Below, one piece after another: positions 17,827-26,994 of a DNA stretch of 64,000 bases; position 1 is the first letter of the stretch, and every line of letters begins with the position of its first letter. The notes beneath the pieces were generated by a model that saw only the letters and a list, made by a program, of their open reading frames with translations, was not told the DNA's origin and did no database searches. This DNA comes from JASHVB01 sp035523995 (lineage in GTDB: Bacteria > Pseudomonadota > Alphaproteobacteria > Acetobacterales > Acetobacteraceae). The DNA lies in NCBI GenBank assembly GCA_035523995.1, contig DATKPQ010000061.1:58808-122807 (forward strand), given 5' to 3'. The position numbers and the translations under genes were made by a program.

Positions 17827-17892
17827 TCGTTGCGCGGAGCGTCAAACTCGATCGAGATTGCTTCGTCGCTGACGCTCCTCGCAATGACATGG
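17827..17892. repeat. family A palindromic repeat inside the hyu operon
   Basis: A degenerate left arm (CGTTGCGCGGAGCGTC) and a well-kept right arm (GAGATTGCTTCGTCGCTGAC then GCTCCTCGCAATGACATGG) lie in the 99-nt gap between hyuA and hyuB. Confidence 0.75.
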
Positions 17893-17905
17893 AAGGGACC
17901 GCGCC

Positions 17906-19612
17906 ATGACGTCGCTGCGCACCGATCCTGCCCGCTTTGAAGTGGTGAAGAACGCACTGTATGCCGCGGCGGAGGAGATGAAGATCGTCCTTGCCAAAAC
18001 CGCATACTCTCCATTGCTGAAAGTGGCCGGCGACTATTCTTGCGGCATTTTCGACATCCATGGAAGCATGGTCGCGCAGGGTCCCGATTTGCCGATTCAT
18101 CTCGGCTCCATGCCCGATGCGGTGCGAGCCGTCGTGCAGGCCTTTCCGGATGCCCTATCGGGCGACGTGTTCATCCACAATGATCCGTATCATGGCGGCT
18201 CGCATTTGCCAGATGTGAACGTCGTTGCCCCCGCCTTTTATGACGGCCAATTGCTCGGCTTCGGTTGCGTTCGCGCGCACTGGCCGGATATCGGCAGCGC
18301 CACGCCCGGCAGTTACGGCGCGGTGACGGAAATCTATGGCGAAGGTCTACGCCTGCCGCCGGTACGCCTGTATCGCGACGGCAAGCCCGATCCCGCCATC
18401 GAGGCGATCATCTTCGCCAATGTCCGCACGCCCGCCGAACGTCTGGGCGATTTGCGTGCCCAGGTGGCGGCGAACCGGCGTGCGGCGCAGCGGCTTGCGG
18501 AACTGGCAGCGAAATACGGCACGGACACGCTGCTGCAGATCATGCAGGAAGTGCTGGATTATTCCGAGACGATGATGCGCGCCGCACTGCGCGCGTTGCC
18601 CGATGGCGAAGCGGAATTCACCGATATTTTCGATGGCGACGGCGTGATCGCGGAAGGCGAAACCGAAGACGCGACATTCACGGTCAAGCTGCGCATCAGC
18701 AAACGCGGTGACACGATCACGGCTGATTTCACCGGCTCCGATCCCGCCGTGCCCGGGCCGATGAATGCGCCACTGACCGTCACGGCTTCCGGCGTGTTTT
18801 GCGCGCTGAAGATGATAGCCGATCCGAAAAGCCTGATCCCGCCGAATTCCGGTTGCTGGCGCCCGGTCACCGTGACCGCGCCGGCAGGGTGCGTGGCGAA
18901 CGCGCAGCACCCGTCGCCGGTGGTGTACGCGAACCATGAGATGTCACATCGCATTGCCGACATGGTGATGGCGGCAATGTATGCGATCACACCGCACACG
19001 GTGATGGCGGGGTCGCAAGGAACCTCGGCGGTGATTACCTTTGGTGGCACTGACTACCGGTCCGGCGAGCGATACGTATCTTATGAATCGGTGAAGGGCG
19101 GATTCGGGGCGCGCCCTGGCAAGGATGGCATCAATGCCGTCGCAAGCACCGTTTCCAACATGAGCAATACGCCGATCGAGATTCTGGAGATGAGTTTCCC
19201 CTTGCGCGTGGAGGAGTACGCGCTGGTGCCTGACAGCGGCGGCGCGGGCAAGTTCCGCGGCGGACTTGGCGTGCGCCGCGTCTGGCGCGTGCTGCAACGC
19301 GATGCCCATGCGGCGGTCTGCTGCGAGCGCACCGTAACTCCGCCCTTTGGCCTGGCCGGAGGCGATGCCGGCGGAGCGGCGCGTCTGACGCTGGTTCCGC
19401 CACGCGGCAATGCGAGGCGTCTGCCCAGCAAGGGCGGGTTCGTTGCGCCGGCGGGGTCACTGGTTGTGGTGGAGGCGCCCGGCTCCGGCGGCTACGGCGC
19501 GCCTCGCGACCGCGATCCTGGTGCTCTGGCAGAAGACTTGCGAGACGGCTACGTTAGTGCCGCCGCGGCGCGCCGGGCGTATGGTCGTGATCCGGCTGAC
19601 CGCCATTCGTAA
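17906..19612 (+). CDS. hyuB: hydantoinase/oxoprolinase subunit B
   Basis: This 568-residue protein is the HyuB partner of the upstream HyuA; together they hydrolyse cyclic amides such as hydantoins or 5-oxoproline, or act as part of related carboxylases. Family landmarks are the N-terminal RFEVVKNALYAAAEEM, DYSCGIFD, FIHNDPYHGGSHLPDV, ADFTGSDPAVPGPMNAP and the glycine-rich PDSGGAGKFRGGLGV. The length is the family norm. GGAAGGGA lies 11 nt before the ATG. Confidence 0.93.
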   Translation: MTSLRTDPARFEVVKNALYAAAEEMKIVLAKTAYSPLLKVAGDYSCGIFDIHGSMVAQGPDLPIHLGSMPDAVRAVVQAFPDALSGDVFIHNDPYHGGSHLPDVNVVAPAFYDGQLLGFGCVRAHWPDIGSATPGSYGAVTEIYGEGLRLPPVRLYRDGKPDPAIEAIIFANVRTPAERLGDLRAQVAANRRAAQRLAELAAKYGTDTLLQIMQEVLDYSETMMRAALRALPDGEAEFTDIFDGDGVIAEGETEDATFTVKLRISKRGDTITADFTGSDPAVPGPMNAPLTVTASGVFCALKMIADPKSLIPPNSGCWRPVTVTAPAGCVANAQHPSPVVYANHEMSHRIADMVMAAMYAITPHTVMAGSQGTSAVITFGGTDYRSGERYVSYESVKGGFGARPGKDGINAVASTVSNMSNTPIEILEMSFPLRVEEYALVPDSGGAGKFRGGLGVRRVWRVLQRDAHAAVCCERTVTPPFGLAGGDAGGAARLTLVPPRGNARRLPSKGGFVAPAGSLVVVEAPGSGGYGAPRDRDPGALAEDLRDGYVSAAAARRAYGRDPADRHS

Positions 19613-19629
19613 AAGGGGGAGAAACACGA

Positions 19630-19878
19630 ATGTCCGAATCGTTGCCACGCGTCGCGCAAACCAGCCCGTATCGCATGGACGTTGAGGCGGGCAAGTCCTA
19701 TTGGTGGTGCGCCTGCGGAAAGAGTGCCAACCAGCCATACTGCGACGGGTCGCACAAGGGTTCTGGCTTCGCCCCGATCGAGTTCAAGGCTGAGCAAGCC
19801 GGCACGATCAGCTTCTGCGGGTGCAAGCGTACCGGAAACCAGCCGCGCTGCGACGGCACGCACAAGACGCTATCGTAA
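19630..19878 (+). CDS. tandem CDGSH iron-sulfur domain protein
   Basis: This 82-residue protein carries two CDGSH-type [2Fe-2S] sites, each with three Cys and one His: Cys27, Cys29, Cys38, His42 and Cys63, Cys65, Cys74, His78. The second site reads CDGTH. This two-motif arrangement is that of MitoNEET-related bacterial proteins, which may act in electron transfer or iron-sulfur handling. No transmembrane anchor is present. A GGGGGAG lies 10 nt upstream. It starts 17 nt after hyuB and is probably co-transcribed with it. Confidence 0.92.
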   Translation: MSESLPRVAQTSPYRMDVEAGKSYWWCACGKSANQPYCDGSHKGSGFAPIEFKAEQAGTISFCGCKRTGNQPRCDGTHKTLS

Positions 19879-20351
19879 CTATTTTGCCGCCTCTGACAGA
19901 TCGCGCCTGCTGTCATTGCGATTTGCTACCGGCCGGACGGGACGACCCGAATTTGGATGAAAGTGCGGCGCGCCACGCGTTTTTCGTCATGGCCGGGCTT
20001 GACCCCGCCACCGGCGCATCATCGATCGGGACGCGTTCTGCGCGCGCCCGATCAGTCGGGGAAGATGGCCGGGTCAAACCCGGCCATGACGGGAACGTTC
20101 TTGCTGCCGAAGCAATCTCCGGCGAGGGAAAGCGCGATCGCCGGTTGGGGATTGCTTCGCTTTGCTAACAAGATGGCAAGTCCCTCCCCCTCTCATTGCG
20201 GGGCCCTTTGCGGGATGGAGCAGAGGAAAGCGAATACTTTCATCCGGTCGCCGATCCGGCTCTTCAAAACGCGCGGCCTTACCTGGTTGAGTCCTTGCCG
20301 CCGCTCCGGGCCCCAGACTAGACGGCTTCCTGCAACCATGTCCCCAACCCC
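19879..20351. other. gene-free stretch between the CDGSH gene and trmJ
   Basis: I see no convincing gene here. It holds a degenerate family A arm (CTGTCATTGCGATTTGC near 19910), the family B palindrome at 19985-20091 and further repeat-like words (GAAGCAATCTCCGG, GGGGATTGCTTCGC) at about 20107-20157. Open frames crossing it look like repeat translations. Confidence 0.7.
19985..20091. repeat. family B dispersed palindromic repeat, copy 1
   Basis: CGTCATGGCCGGG at 19985-19997 is the exact complement of CCCGGCCATGACG at 20079-20091; the arms extend as GCTTGACCC and GGGTCAAA. A related element sits inside the substrate-binding protein gene at 52015-52096. Confidence 0.88.
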
Positions 20352-21149
20352 ATGACCGGCCGCGAACACGGCGCGCCCCTCGAACCAAGCGGCAACACGC
20401 CCGTCGTCATCCTCGTGCGCCCGCAGCTTCCGGACAATATCGGTGCCTGCGCTCGCGCCATGGCCAATGGCGGGTTGTTCCACCTCCGCCTCGTCGCCCC
20501 CCGCGAGGGCTGGCCGCAGCCCAAGGCCTGGCGCAACTCCTCTGGTGCCCACCGCATCCTGGACGAACTCACCGTCCACCAGAGCGTGGCAGAAGCGGTC
20601 GCCGACCTGCACCATGTCTTCGCCACCTGCCCTCGCCCGCGCCACATCGTCAAGCCGGTCCTCACTGCCCGCGGAGCCGCGGCCGAACTCCGCGAGATCA
20701 CCAGCCGCGACCTCCGCGCCGGCATCCTGTTCGGCCCCGAACGCGCCGGGCTGGACAACGACGACATGGCCCACGCCGACGCCCTGGTGCGCTATCCGCT
20801 GAATCCCGCCTTCATGTCGCTGAACCTGGCGCAGGCGGTGATGGTGATGGCCTACGAATGGTGGATGGCCGACGAATCCTCGGCGCTACGCAGCCTCATG
20901 ACCAACGAAACGCGGGTCGCGACCAAGGCCGAACTGGAGAACTTCCTCTGCCACCTGGTGGACCAACTCGACGCCAGCGGCTTCCTGCGCAACGTGGAGA
21001 AGCGTCCTGGCATGGTCCGCAACATCCGCCACTTCTTCCAACGCGGCGAGGTCACCGAACAAGAACTCCGCACGCTTCACGGTGTCGTGACGGAACTGGC
21101 GGTCGGACGGCGACGCCGTGGCCGGCTGGAGCAGGACGACGAGGGGTAA
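20352..21149 (+). CDS. trmJ: tRNA/rRNA methyltransferase, TrmJ-type SpoU family
   Basis: This 265-residue SPOUT-fold protein probably 2'-O-methylates tRNA at position 32. SpoU motifs are visible: VILVRPQLPDNIGACARAMAN (motif 1), FGPERAGLDNDD (motif 2) and YPLNPAFMSLNLAQAVMVMAYEW (motif 3 and the knot). The C-terminal helical extension (ELENFLCHLVDQLDASGFL ... RNIRHFFQR) is typical of TrmJ rather than TrmH or TrmL. The ATG at 20352 starts just before the conserved part. It lies 127 nt upstream of the S41 protease gene. Confidence 0.88.
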   Translation: MTGREHGAPLEPSGNTPVVILVRPQLPDNIGACARAMANGGLFHLRLVAPREGWPQPKAWRNSSGAHRILDELTVHQSVAEAVADLHHVFATCPRPRHIVKPVLTARGAAAELREITSRDLRAGILFGPERAGLDNDDMAHADALVRYPLNPAFMSLNLAQAVMVMAYEWWMADESSALRSLMTNETRVATKAELENFLCHLVDQLDASGFLRNVEKRPGMVRNIRHFFQRGEVTEQELRTLHGVVTELAVGRRRRGRLEQDDEG

Positions 21150-21276
21150 CCGCGATCCGTCCCGTTCCACCGGAAATTGACACATTGCAGCAATCTCATC
21201 CGGCCGAAGTATGAGACGTCCCTTGGCTGGCTTATCTGCTTCAGGCACACTGCCTTCCCGGAAACCAGGCACCAGA

Positions 21277-22686
21277 ATGAAGCATCGCACCGGACTTCTT
21301 GTCACCACCGCCTTTCTTGCCGGCGTCGCCATCGCGCTGCCGGCCGCGCATCTCATCGGTGCGCGCGTACCGGCGGCCTTCGCGGGCCCTGCAAACGCCG
21401 ATGCCGCCCGTGAACAATCCCTCACCTTGTTCGGGCAGGTGCTGGAGCGGGTGCGCGCCGACTATGTCGATCCGGTAAAGACCAGCACGCTGATCCATTA
21501 TTCGTTGAACGGCATGCTGGCCGGCCTCGATCCGCACAGCGGCTATATGGATCCGCAGGAATGGCACGAGATGCAGCTCGAGACCGAAGGCCATTTCGGC
21601 GGTCTCGGCATGACGGTCACCGGCGAGGACGGGTTGCTGAAGGTCATCGCCCCGATCGACGGCACCCCCGCGGCGCGTGCGGGCATCAAGCCGGGTGATT
21701 TGATCGTTTCGGTCAACGGCAAGACCGTCGAGGGCCTGACGCTCGAGCAAGCGGTGGACGAGCTGCGCGGCCCGCCCGACACCAAGGTGAGCCTGACCAT
21801 CAAGCGCCAGGGTGATGACAACCCGATCGAGATGACGCTGACGCGCGAGATCATCCACATGGACGTGGTGAAGAGCCGGCGCGAAGGCGATATCGGCTAT
21901 GTACGGCTGAGCGTGTTCAATGACGACACCAACCGCGGCCTGCGCTCTGCAATCGCCGGCTTCCGCAAGTCCGGCAAGCTGAACGGGCTGATCCTGGACC
22001 TGCGCAATAATCCGGGCGGGTTGCTGGACCAGGCGGTCTCGGTGTCCAACGATTTCCTCAACAACGGTGTGATCGTTTCCACGCGCGGCCGGCAGTCGGA
22101 TGACGACCACACATGGTACGCGGAGTCGTCGGGCGACATCATGCACCACATTCCGGTCGTCATATTGATCAACGACGGGACCGCGTCGGCCAGCGAGATC
22201 GTCTCCGGCGCTTTGCAAGACGATCGTCGTGCCGTGGTGATGGGCACCCGCAGCTTCGGCAAAGGCTCGGTGCAGACCTTGTTCCCGCTGGATAACGGCG
22301 GCGCCATCCGGTTGACCACGGCGCGCTACTACACGCCGAACGGCCGTTCGATCCAGGATGAAGGCATCACGCCGGATGTGGTGGTGCACGAGACGGACAA
22401 GCCGGCGCCAAGCTTCCTTCCGGAACATGAATCGGATCTGAACAACACGCTGCATATCCCGCTGAACCAGCAAGCGTCGAAGGTACGGCCGCCGCTGCCG
22501 ATTGCCGCCGGACTGGCGGACAAGCCGCCGGCGGACTGGCCGAAATACGATCCCGACAAGCCTGGCACCGACTTCCAGTTGCATCAGGCCATCGTGCTGC
22601 TGCACCGGATGATCGCGCAGGGCGGCAATCTGACCCCGACAGGGCAGAAGGTGCCGGCGCCGAAGATAGCGCGCAGCCCGGCTTAA
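21277..22686 (+). CDS. ctpA: S41 family carboxy-terminal processing protease
   Basis: This 469-residue periplasmic protease has an N-terminal signal segment (LLVTTAFLAGVAIALPAAHL), a PDZ domain around residues 90-180 (GGLGMTVTGEDGLLKV ... GIKPGDLIVSVNGK) and a tail-specific protease domain. The catalytic Ser lies in DGTASASEIVSGALQD and the Lys in GTRSFGKGSVQT. Such CtpA enzymes trim or degrade periplasmic proteins, including peptidoglycan hydrolases. The start at 21277 gives the signal peptide directly; an in-frame start at 21211 would add 22 residues. Confidence 0.92.
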   Translation: MKHRTGLLVTTAFLAGVAIALPAAHLIGARVPAAFAGPANADAAREQSLTLFGQVLERVRADYVDPVKTSTLIHYSLNGMLAGLDPHSGYMDPQEWHEMQLETEGHFGGLGMTVTGEDGLLKVIAPIDGTPAARAGIKPGDLIVSVNGKTVEGLTLEQAVDELRGPPDTKVSLTIKRQGDDNPIEMTLTREIIHMDVVKSRREGDIGYVRLSVFNDDTNRGLRSAIAGFRKSGKLNGLILDLRNNPGGLLDQAVSVSNDFLNNGVIVSTRGRQSDDDHTWYAESSGDIMHHIPVVILINDGTASASEIVSGALQDDRRAVVMGTRSFGKGSVQTLFPLDNGGAIRLTTARYYTPNGRSIQDEGITPDVVVHETDKPAPSFLPEHESDLNNTLHIPLNQQASKVRPPLPIAAGLADKPPADWPKYDPDKPGTDFQLHQAIVLLHRMIAQGGNLTPTGQKVPAPKIARSPA

Positions 22687-23376
22687 CACCGCGCACGCTT
22701 CCTCGCGATCGTTGCGGCGGTTGGCCGGAGGCAACGATGGCGCAACTCGATGCACGTCGGCCGCAGCTGAAAGACGAGTTTGCCGCCGCGCACGGCTGTT
22801 GGAGCCCGATGTGGGATGGCGTGCCGGCGCTGTCGCCGGAAGGCGTGCCGGTATCGATGGAAGCGGCGAAGCGGCGAAGCGGCAACCCGGCCGAGCGCGT
22901 GGTGCCATTGGGATCGCCAACCGTTCTTGCGGGAGTCCAATCGCGATCCGTGCGACCGGACCGCACTCGCTGCCCCCGATCACGACAGGTCACGTGAGGT
23001 CGTCGTGCCCGCCCGTGTTGCTAAGTCTGGACAACGCGTTCGCATTGCTCGCCATGCGTTCCGTCGTGGCTTGCGCCGGTCCGATGTCAGGCGGGTCGGC
23101 AGCCAGCCAGCGCCGACAAGCGCCGGTATCGATAACGATGGCCGTCAAGGACGCTCTGACGATGGCGTGTGGATCGCCGAGTTCTCGGCGATCGCCGATC
23201 CCGGCCTGGTTGCCGCAACGGTTGGCCGGGTTTCCCATTCGACTTCCGCGCGTTCGAAGACGCTGCTGGACGCCCTGGAACAGACGGACGCTTCGACCCA
23301 ACGCCCCTGTCGAAGGCGCCTTGTACTGACGAATCGGAACCTGTCTCGTTGCTCGCCGACAGCCGATATCACGATA
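22687..23376. other. decayed gene-poor stretch with gene fragments
   Basis: No intact gene is convincing here. Two frames hold short recognisable pieces: a carboxymuconolactone decarboxylase-like N-terminus at about 22737-22840, and DGVWIAEFSAIADPGLVAAT at 23161-23220, which resembles a segment of the NB-ARC-like ATPase of BTAD/LuxR-type regulators. The rest reads as non-coding. Confidence 0.5.
22737..22850 (+). pseudogene. carboxymuconolactone decarboxylase family fragment
   Basis: About 35 codons resemble the N-terminus of AhpD/CMD family proteins: LKDEFAAAHGCWSPMWDGV followed by ALSPE, compared with the usual pattern of a long helix, then GYW(S/N)P.W(D/E)G and L.LDP. After that the frame loses similarity and no catalytic Cys motif follows, so only a remnant is left. 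The identification rests on a short stretch remembered from the family. Confidence 0.35.
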
Positions 23377-23802
23377 TCAGCGCGTCACCTTCACCGAAAC
23401 CCGCAGCACCGGACTGCCCGGCAGCAGCCGCACAACAAACGCATCGCTCCCGGCAAATCCGACATCCGGCGTGTAGTCGATCCGGGTCTCGTCCCCCACC
23501 GGGTGGACGTAGACATTCCCATGCGCCGGTTGTTCCGTCAGCAATCCGGTGGCGTATGGTTTGCCGTCGTCGGCCACGCTGATCGCGCACCAGCCGCCAC
23601 CGTTCCCTACGGTCATTGTCGCTGCGGTCTCCTTACCCACCGACAAGGATGGCTTCGGCACCGTGCAGCTCTTCGCCGCACCTTGAAAATCGGATGCGAA
23701 CAACCGCGGCTGCGGTCCCTGCGGCGCGGGATTCTGCGAACAACCTTGGAGCATGACGCCGCTGAGCGCCAGCACCAACCACACCGCGGCATCGCGCCGC
23801 AT
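23377..23802 (-). CDS. putative lipoprotein with Ig-like fold
   Basis: This 141-residue protein starts MRRDAAVWLVLALSGVML followed by LQGC, a lipobox-like sequence that would give a lipidated Cys near residue 21. The mature part is beta-rich and ends in the pattern HGNVYVHPVG ... IDYTPDVGFAGSDAFVVRL, which resembles the cadherin/Ig-like repeats seen in bacterial surface proteins. The start is placed at the ATG at 23802; a TTG at 23820 is also in frame. Function unknown. Confidence 0.7.
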   Translation of the reverse strand: MRRDAAVWLVLALSGVMLQGCSQNPAPQGPQPRLFASDFQGAAKSCTVPKPSLSVGKETAATMTVGNGGGWCAISVADDGKPYATGLLTEQPAHGNVYVHPVGDETRIDYTPDVGFAGSDAFVVRLLPGSPVLRVSVKVTR

Positions 23803-23904
23803 TGAAACGAAACTCTGCAAGCCGGAACCTCCGCGAATCCGCCGACCGAGGCGGGAGCGGGCGCGTCTAGCAGATGCCGCCCGCTGCGTCAGCCCGCGCC
23901 GGCA

Positions 23905-24819
23905 TTACGCCGACGCCATGTGGGAATGCAGCCGTTGCGACAAATCATCGATCAGCCAGCGCCCGGCACGCCCTGGCGGCCGTCCGCGCAGATGCATCAC
24001 ATGCAGCAGGAAGCTGAACGGGTTACCGGATTGCTCTGCGATGTCCAGGCTGACCAGCTGGCCGGCGGCAATATCCTGATCCACCAGGTGGCGCGGCATA
24101 TGACACCAGCCGAACCCCGCCAGCAGAAAGTCCAGGCGTCTGCCCTGATCTGCGAAGCGCCAAATATGCGTGCTCATCACGTTGCCGCTGAACCCAGCCG
24201 ACAGTGGCGTACGATCGGTGAGGACAAGCTGCACATGGCGCTCCAGCACCTCGCGCGCGAGCGGTCTGGGTTCGTGGGCGAGCGGATGGTCCGCGGCGAC
24301 CACTGGCACGGCGGGCACCGCGGCGAGGAACCGCATCTCCAGGTCGGGCGCGGCGCGCGGCAGCGGGGGAGATATCCCCAGGCGCACGGACCCGTCGCGC
24401 AGGCGATACTCCACGCCGCCCAATTGCTCCGTGAACAGGGTCAGGGGCAGATGCGGGAATGCCTCGCACAGGGCGCGCAGGCTGGCTATCAGCACGGTGT
24501 TGGGAAATACGGCATCGACCGCCAGCGTGAGCTCCGGCTCGATGTCGACGGCAATGCTTTCGGCCCGCGCGCGCAACGTCTCTGCCCCGAGCAATACCTG
24601 GCGGGCGTCGGCGAGCACGACGCGGCCGGCCTCAGAGAGCACTGGCGTACGCGCCGAACGATCGAACAAGGCGATACCCAAAGTGGTTTCCAGCGACTGC
24701 ACGGACTGGCTGATGGCGGATTGCACCCGGCCGAGCTGCCTGGCGGCGGCCGAGAAGCTGCCGTGGTCGGCGACCGCGGCCAGGACGCGAAGCTGGTCGA
24801 GTGTCAGGGGATCGAGCAT
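23905..24819 (-). CDS. LysR family transcriptional regulator
   Basis: This 304-residue protein has an N-terminal winged helix-turn-helix (LDQLRVLAAVADHGSFSAAARQLG, then AISQSVQSLE and the LFDRSARTPVLSEAG wing), followed by a substrate-sensing domain. It starts 110 nt from the divergent azoR gene, the classic arrangement in which a LysR protein controls its neighbour. The inducer is unknown; quinones or azo compounds would fit the neighbour's function. Confidence 0.92.
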   Translation of the reverse strand: MLDPLTLDQLRVLAAVADHGSFSAAARQLGRVQSAISQSVQSLETTLGIALFDRSARTPVLSEAGRVVLADARQVLLGAETLRARAESIAVDIEPELTLAVDAVFPNTVLIASLRALCEAFPHLPLTLFTEQLGGVEYRLRDGSVRLGISPPLPRAAPDLEMRFLAAVPAVPVVAADHPLAHEPRPLAREVLERHVQLVLTDRTPLSAGFSGNVMSTHIWRFADQGRRLDFLLAGFGWCHMPRHLVDQDIAAGQLVSLDIAEQSGNPFSFLLHVMHLRGRPPGRAGRWLIDDLSQRLHSHMASA

Positions 24820-24929
24820 ATATCATCACGACTGATGGGAACTATCAGAATTTCATCGATTGGCATGATGATGGCAAGCACCAAATTGGCGCCCGAAGGT
24901 TCATCCAAACCAGGCTCCGGAGGGGTCCC

Positions 24930-25559
24930 ATGCACCATCTGTTGTTCATCACCTCAAGCTTGTTCGGCGAGGCGTCCAAGTCGCGCCTGATCGGCGCGGA
25001 ATTCGTCGAGGCCTGGCGCCGCGCGCATCCTCGCGCCACTGTGGTCGAGCGGGTCCTGTCCGCGGACACGATGCCGCACCTGACGCAGGAGACGCTGGCC
25101 GCGGCTGCTACCCCAGCCGCATCGCGCACGCCGGCGCAGCAGGCGGCTGCGGCGCTCGCGGACAAGCTGATCGAGGAAGTGGAAGCGGCGGATGTGATCG
25201 TGATCGCCGCGCCGATGTACAATTTCACTATCTCGACCACGTTGAAGGCGTGGGTAGACCATATTGCCCGTGCGGGACGGACGTTCCGTTATACCGCGCA
25301 CGGCCCCGAGGGCCTGCTGCATGGCAAGACCGTCTTCGTCATGACGGCGCGCGGCGGCTTCTACAATGCGGACAGCCCCGCGGCGGCGCTCGATTTCCAG
25401 GAGCCCTATTTGCGGGCGATCCTTGGCTTCGTCGGGATGACCAACGTGACGTTCGTCCATGCCGAGGGGCTGGCGATCGACCCCGAGACCGCAACACGCG
25501 GCCTGCACGCCGCGCGCCAGGCGCTGGTGAACCTGGTACCGGCGGCGCAGGCGGCGTGA
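24930..25559 (+). CDS. azoR: FMN-dependent NADH:quinone/azo reductase
   Basis: This 209-residue flavodoxin-like protein matches AzoR, a dimeric FMN enzyme that reduces quinones and azo dyes with NADH. Typical features are the N-terminal LLFITSSLFGEASKSRLIG phosphate loop, the APMYNFTISTTLKAWVDHIARAGRTFRY segment and TARGGFY. The start at 24930 has GGAGGGG 5 nt upstream. It is divergent from the LysR gene and followed at once by a strong hairpin. Confidence 0.9.
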   Translation: MHHLLFITSSLFGEASKSRLIGAEFVEAWRRAHPRATVVERVLSADTMPHLTQETLAAAATPAASRTPAQQAAAALADKLIEEVEAADVIVIAAPMYNFTISTTLKAWVDHIARAGRTFRYTAHGPEGLLHGKTVFVMTARGGFYNADSPAAALDFQEPYLRAILGFVGMTNVTFVHAEGLAIDPETATRGLHAARQALVNLVPAAQAA

Positions 25560-25563
25560 GAGG

Positions 25564-25601
25564 GCGGGCCGTCGCGTGGTTCTCCTGTCGCGACGGCCCG
25601 C
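25564..25601 (+). terminator. strong hairpin after azoR
   Basis: GCGGGCCGTCGCG at 25564-25576 pairs perfectly over 13 bp with CGCGACGGCCCGC at 25589-25601, with a 12-nt loop, 4 nt after the azoR stop. No T-run follows, but the position and strength suggest a terminator. Confidence 0.65.
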
Positions 25602-25692
25602 ACACACACCGGCCTACTGTCCGTGATTTCCGCTGAGGCAAGCAGCGAATGCTCTTCCCGCTAAAGGCGGTGCGCTGACGACTGCGCGCCGG

Positions 25693-26994
25693 CTAGGCTG
25701 GAACGCTGACTGCCCCGATCTCTCTCAGAACGACCGGCTCGCGCACCACCAGCAGGTAGACCAGTGCCGACAGGATGCAGACGACGGCAGAAAGGATGAG
25801 CGCAGGAACGAAAGAGTGGGCGGTTTGGACGATGAACCCGGTTAGCATCGGCGCCAGCGCGCCGCCCAGGAATCCGCCGAAGTTCTGCATTGAACCCAGC
25901 GACGCAACGCCCTTGGATGGTGCCGCCACGACGGCCAGTGCCCAGATTGTCGCGCCCGCCAGGTTGCCCGCGAACACCGCTACGGAAATTGCTGCAACCG
26001 CGGCGGTGTTTGATGGCGTCAACGCGGCGAAGATCGTGCAGCCGGCGGCACCAACCATGCCCAGGATGATCGGGATTTTGCGGCTGTTGATCGGCGACAG
26101 CCCAGCGTGCATCAGGCGGTCCGCCGCCCAGCCGCCGAACAAGCTGCCGATGACGCCGAAGACATAAGGAATTGCCGCCAACCAGCCGGTGTGCGGGATG
26201 CTGACGTGGCGCTGGATCTCCAGGTAGCCCGGCAGCCAGGCTGCATAGAGCCAGATCATATAACCATTGCCGAAATTGCCGAAGATCATTCCCCACGTCG
26301 TGCGATAGCGAAACAGGGAGCGCCATTCGGCGAACGTGACCTGCGTGCCGTGGGTCTGGTCTTCGCCGTGCGCCAGGTAGTGATCTTCCTCCTCGGTCAG
26401 ATCGCAATCCACCGGGTTTCTATAGACCGACCACCAGAGAAGGCCGATGACAACGCCGGCAATGCCGATGATGATGAACATCCAGCGCCAGCCGAAGCTG
26501 AGCATCAGGAAGGTGAGCAATGGAGGGGCAATCGCCGGTCCAAGGGTGGACGCCGAGTTGAAGATGCCGGTGGGTGTGCCGCGATCACGCACATTGAACC
26601 AGGTTCGCACGACTTTGGCGTCGAGCGGGAACTGCGGCGCCTCGCCGATGCCAAGCAATACGCGAGTCAGCGCGAACTGCGCCATTGAGGTGACGAGGCC
26701 GGCCAAAACCTGCGCCAGGGACCAGATGATGGCGGCGAGGCCCAGCAACAGCCGCGGCCCCATGCGATCAATGGCAAATCCGACCGGGAGCTGCGCGAAA
26801 CAATACGTCCATAGAAACACCGACAGAAGGACGCCCATCTCGGCGATCGACAAATGCAGATCTTGGCGGATCAGTGGATTCCCAATCGAGAGCGCGACAC
26901 GATCGATGTAGTTTACTGCCCCGGTGAGCAATAGCATGCCCACGGCAACGCGCTGGATTGAACGCAGCCGTGGGGTGGCGGCAACAGCACTCAT
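25693..26994 (-). CDS. MFS transporter, anion:cation symporter (ACS)-like
   Basis: This 433-residue protein has 12 predicted membrane segments. NYIDRVALSIGNPLIRQDLHLS after the first helix, the YCFAQLPVGFAIDRMGPR loop and the GIGEAPQFP motif match the ACS branch, which takes up organic anions such as hexonates, galactonate or aromatic acids. It is followed in the transcription direction by azoR on the opposite strand. The SMP-30 lactonase gene lies upstream on the same strand, and sugar-acid uptake would suit it, but a 486-nt gap separates them. Confidence 0.88.
   Translation of the reverse strand: MSAVAATPRLRSIQRVAVGMLLLTGAVNYIDRVALSIGNPLIRQDLHLSIAEMGVLLSVFLWTYCFAQLPVGFAIDRMGPRLLLGLAAIIWSLAQVLAGLVTSMAQFALTRVLLGIGEAPQFPLDAKVVRTWFNVRDRGTPTGIFNSASTLGPAIAPPLLTFLMLSFGWRWMFIIIGIAGVVIGLLWWSVYRNPVDCDLTEEEDHYLAHGEDQTHGTQVTFAEWRSLFRYRTTWGMIFGNFGNGYMIWLYAAWLPGYLEIQRHVSIPHTGWLAAIPYVFGVIGSLFGGWAADRLMHAGLSPINSRKIPIILGMVGAAGCTIFAALTPSNTAAVAAISVAVFAGNLAGATIWALAVVAAPSKGVASLGSMQNFGGFLGGALAPMLTGFIVQTAHSFVPALILSAVVCILSALVYLLVVREPVVLREIGAVSVPA

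Noticed and set aside
19957..20355. A 132-residue plus-strand frame before trmJ
   Set aside because: Most of it is translation of the family B palindrome and repeat-like words.
24820..24929. LysR-type T-N11-A operator between the LysR and azoR genes
   Set aside because: I could not find a convincing symmetric box; the best candidate near 24846 has only 3-bp arms.
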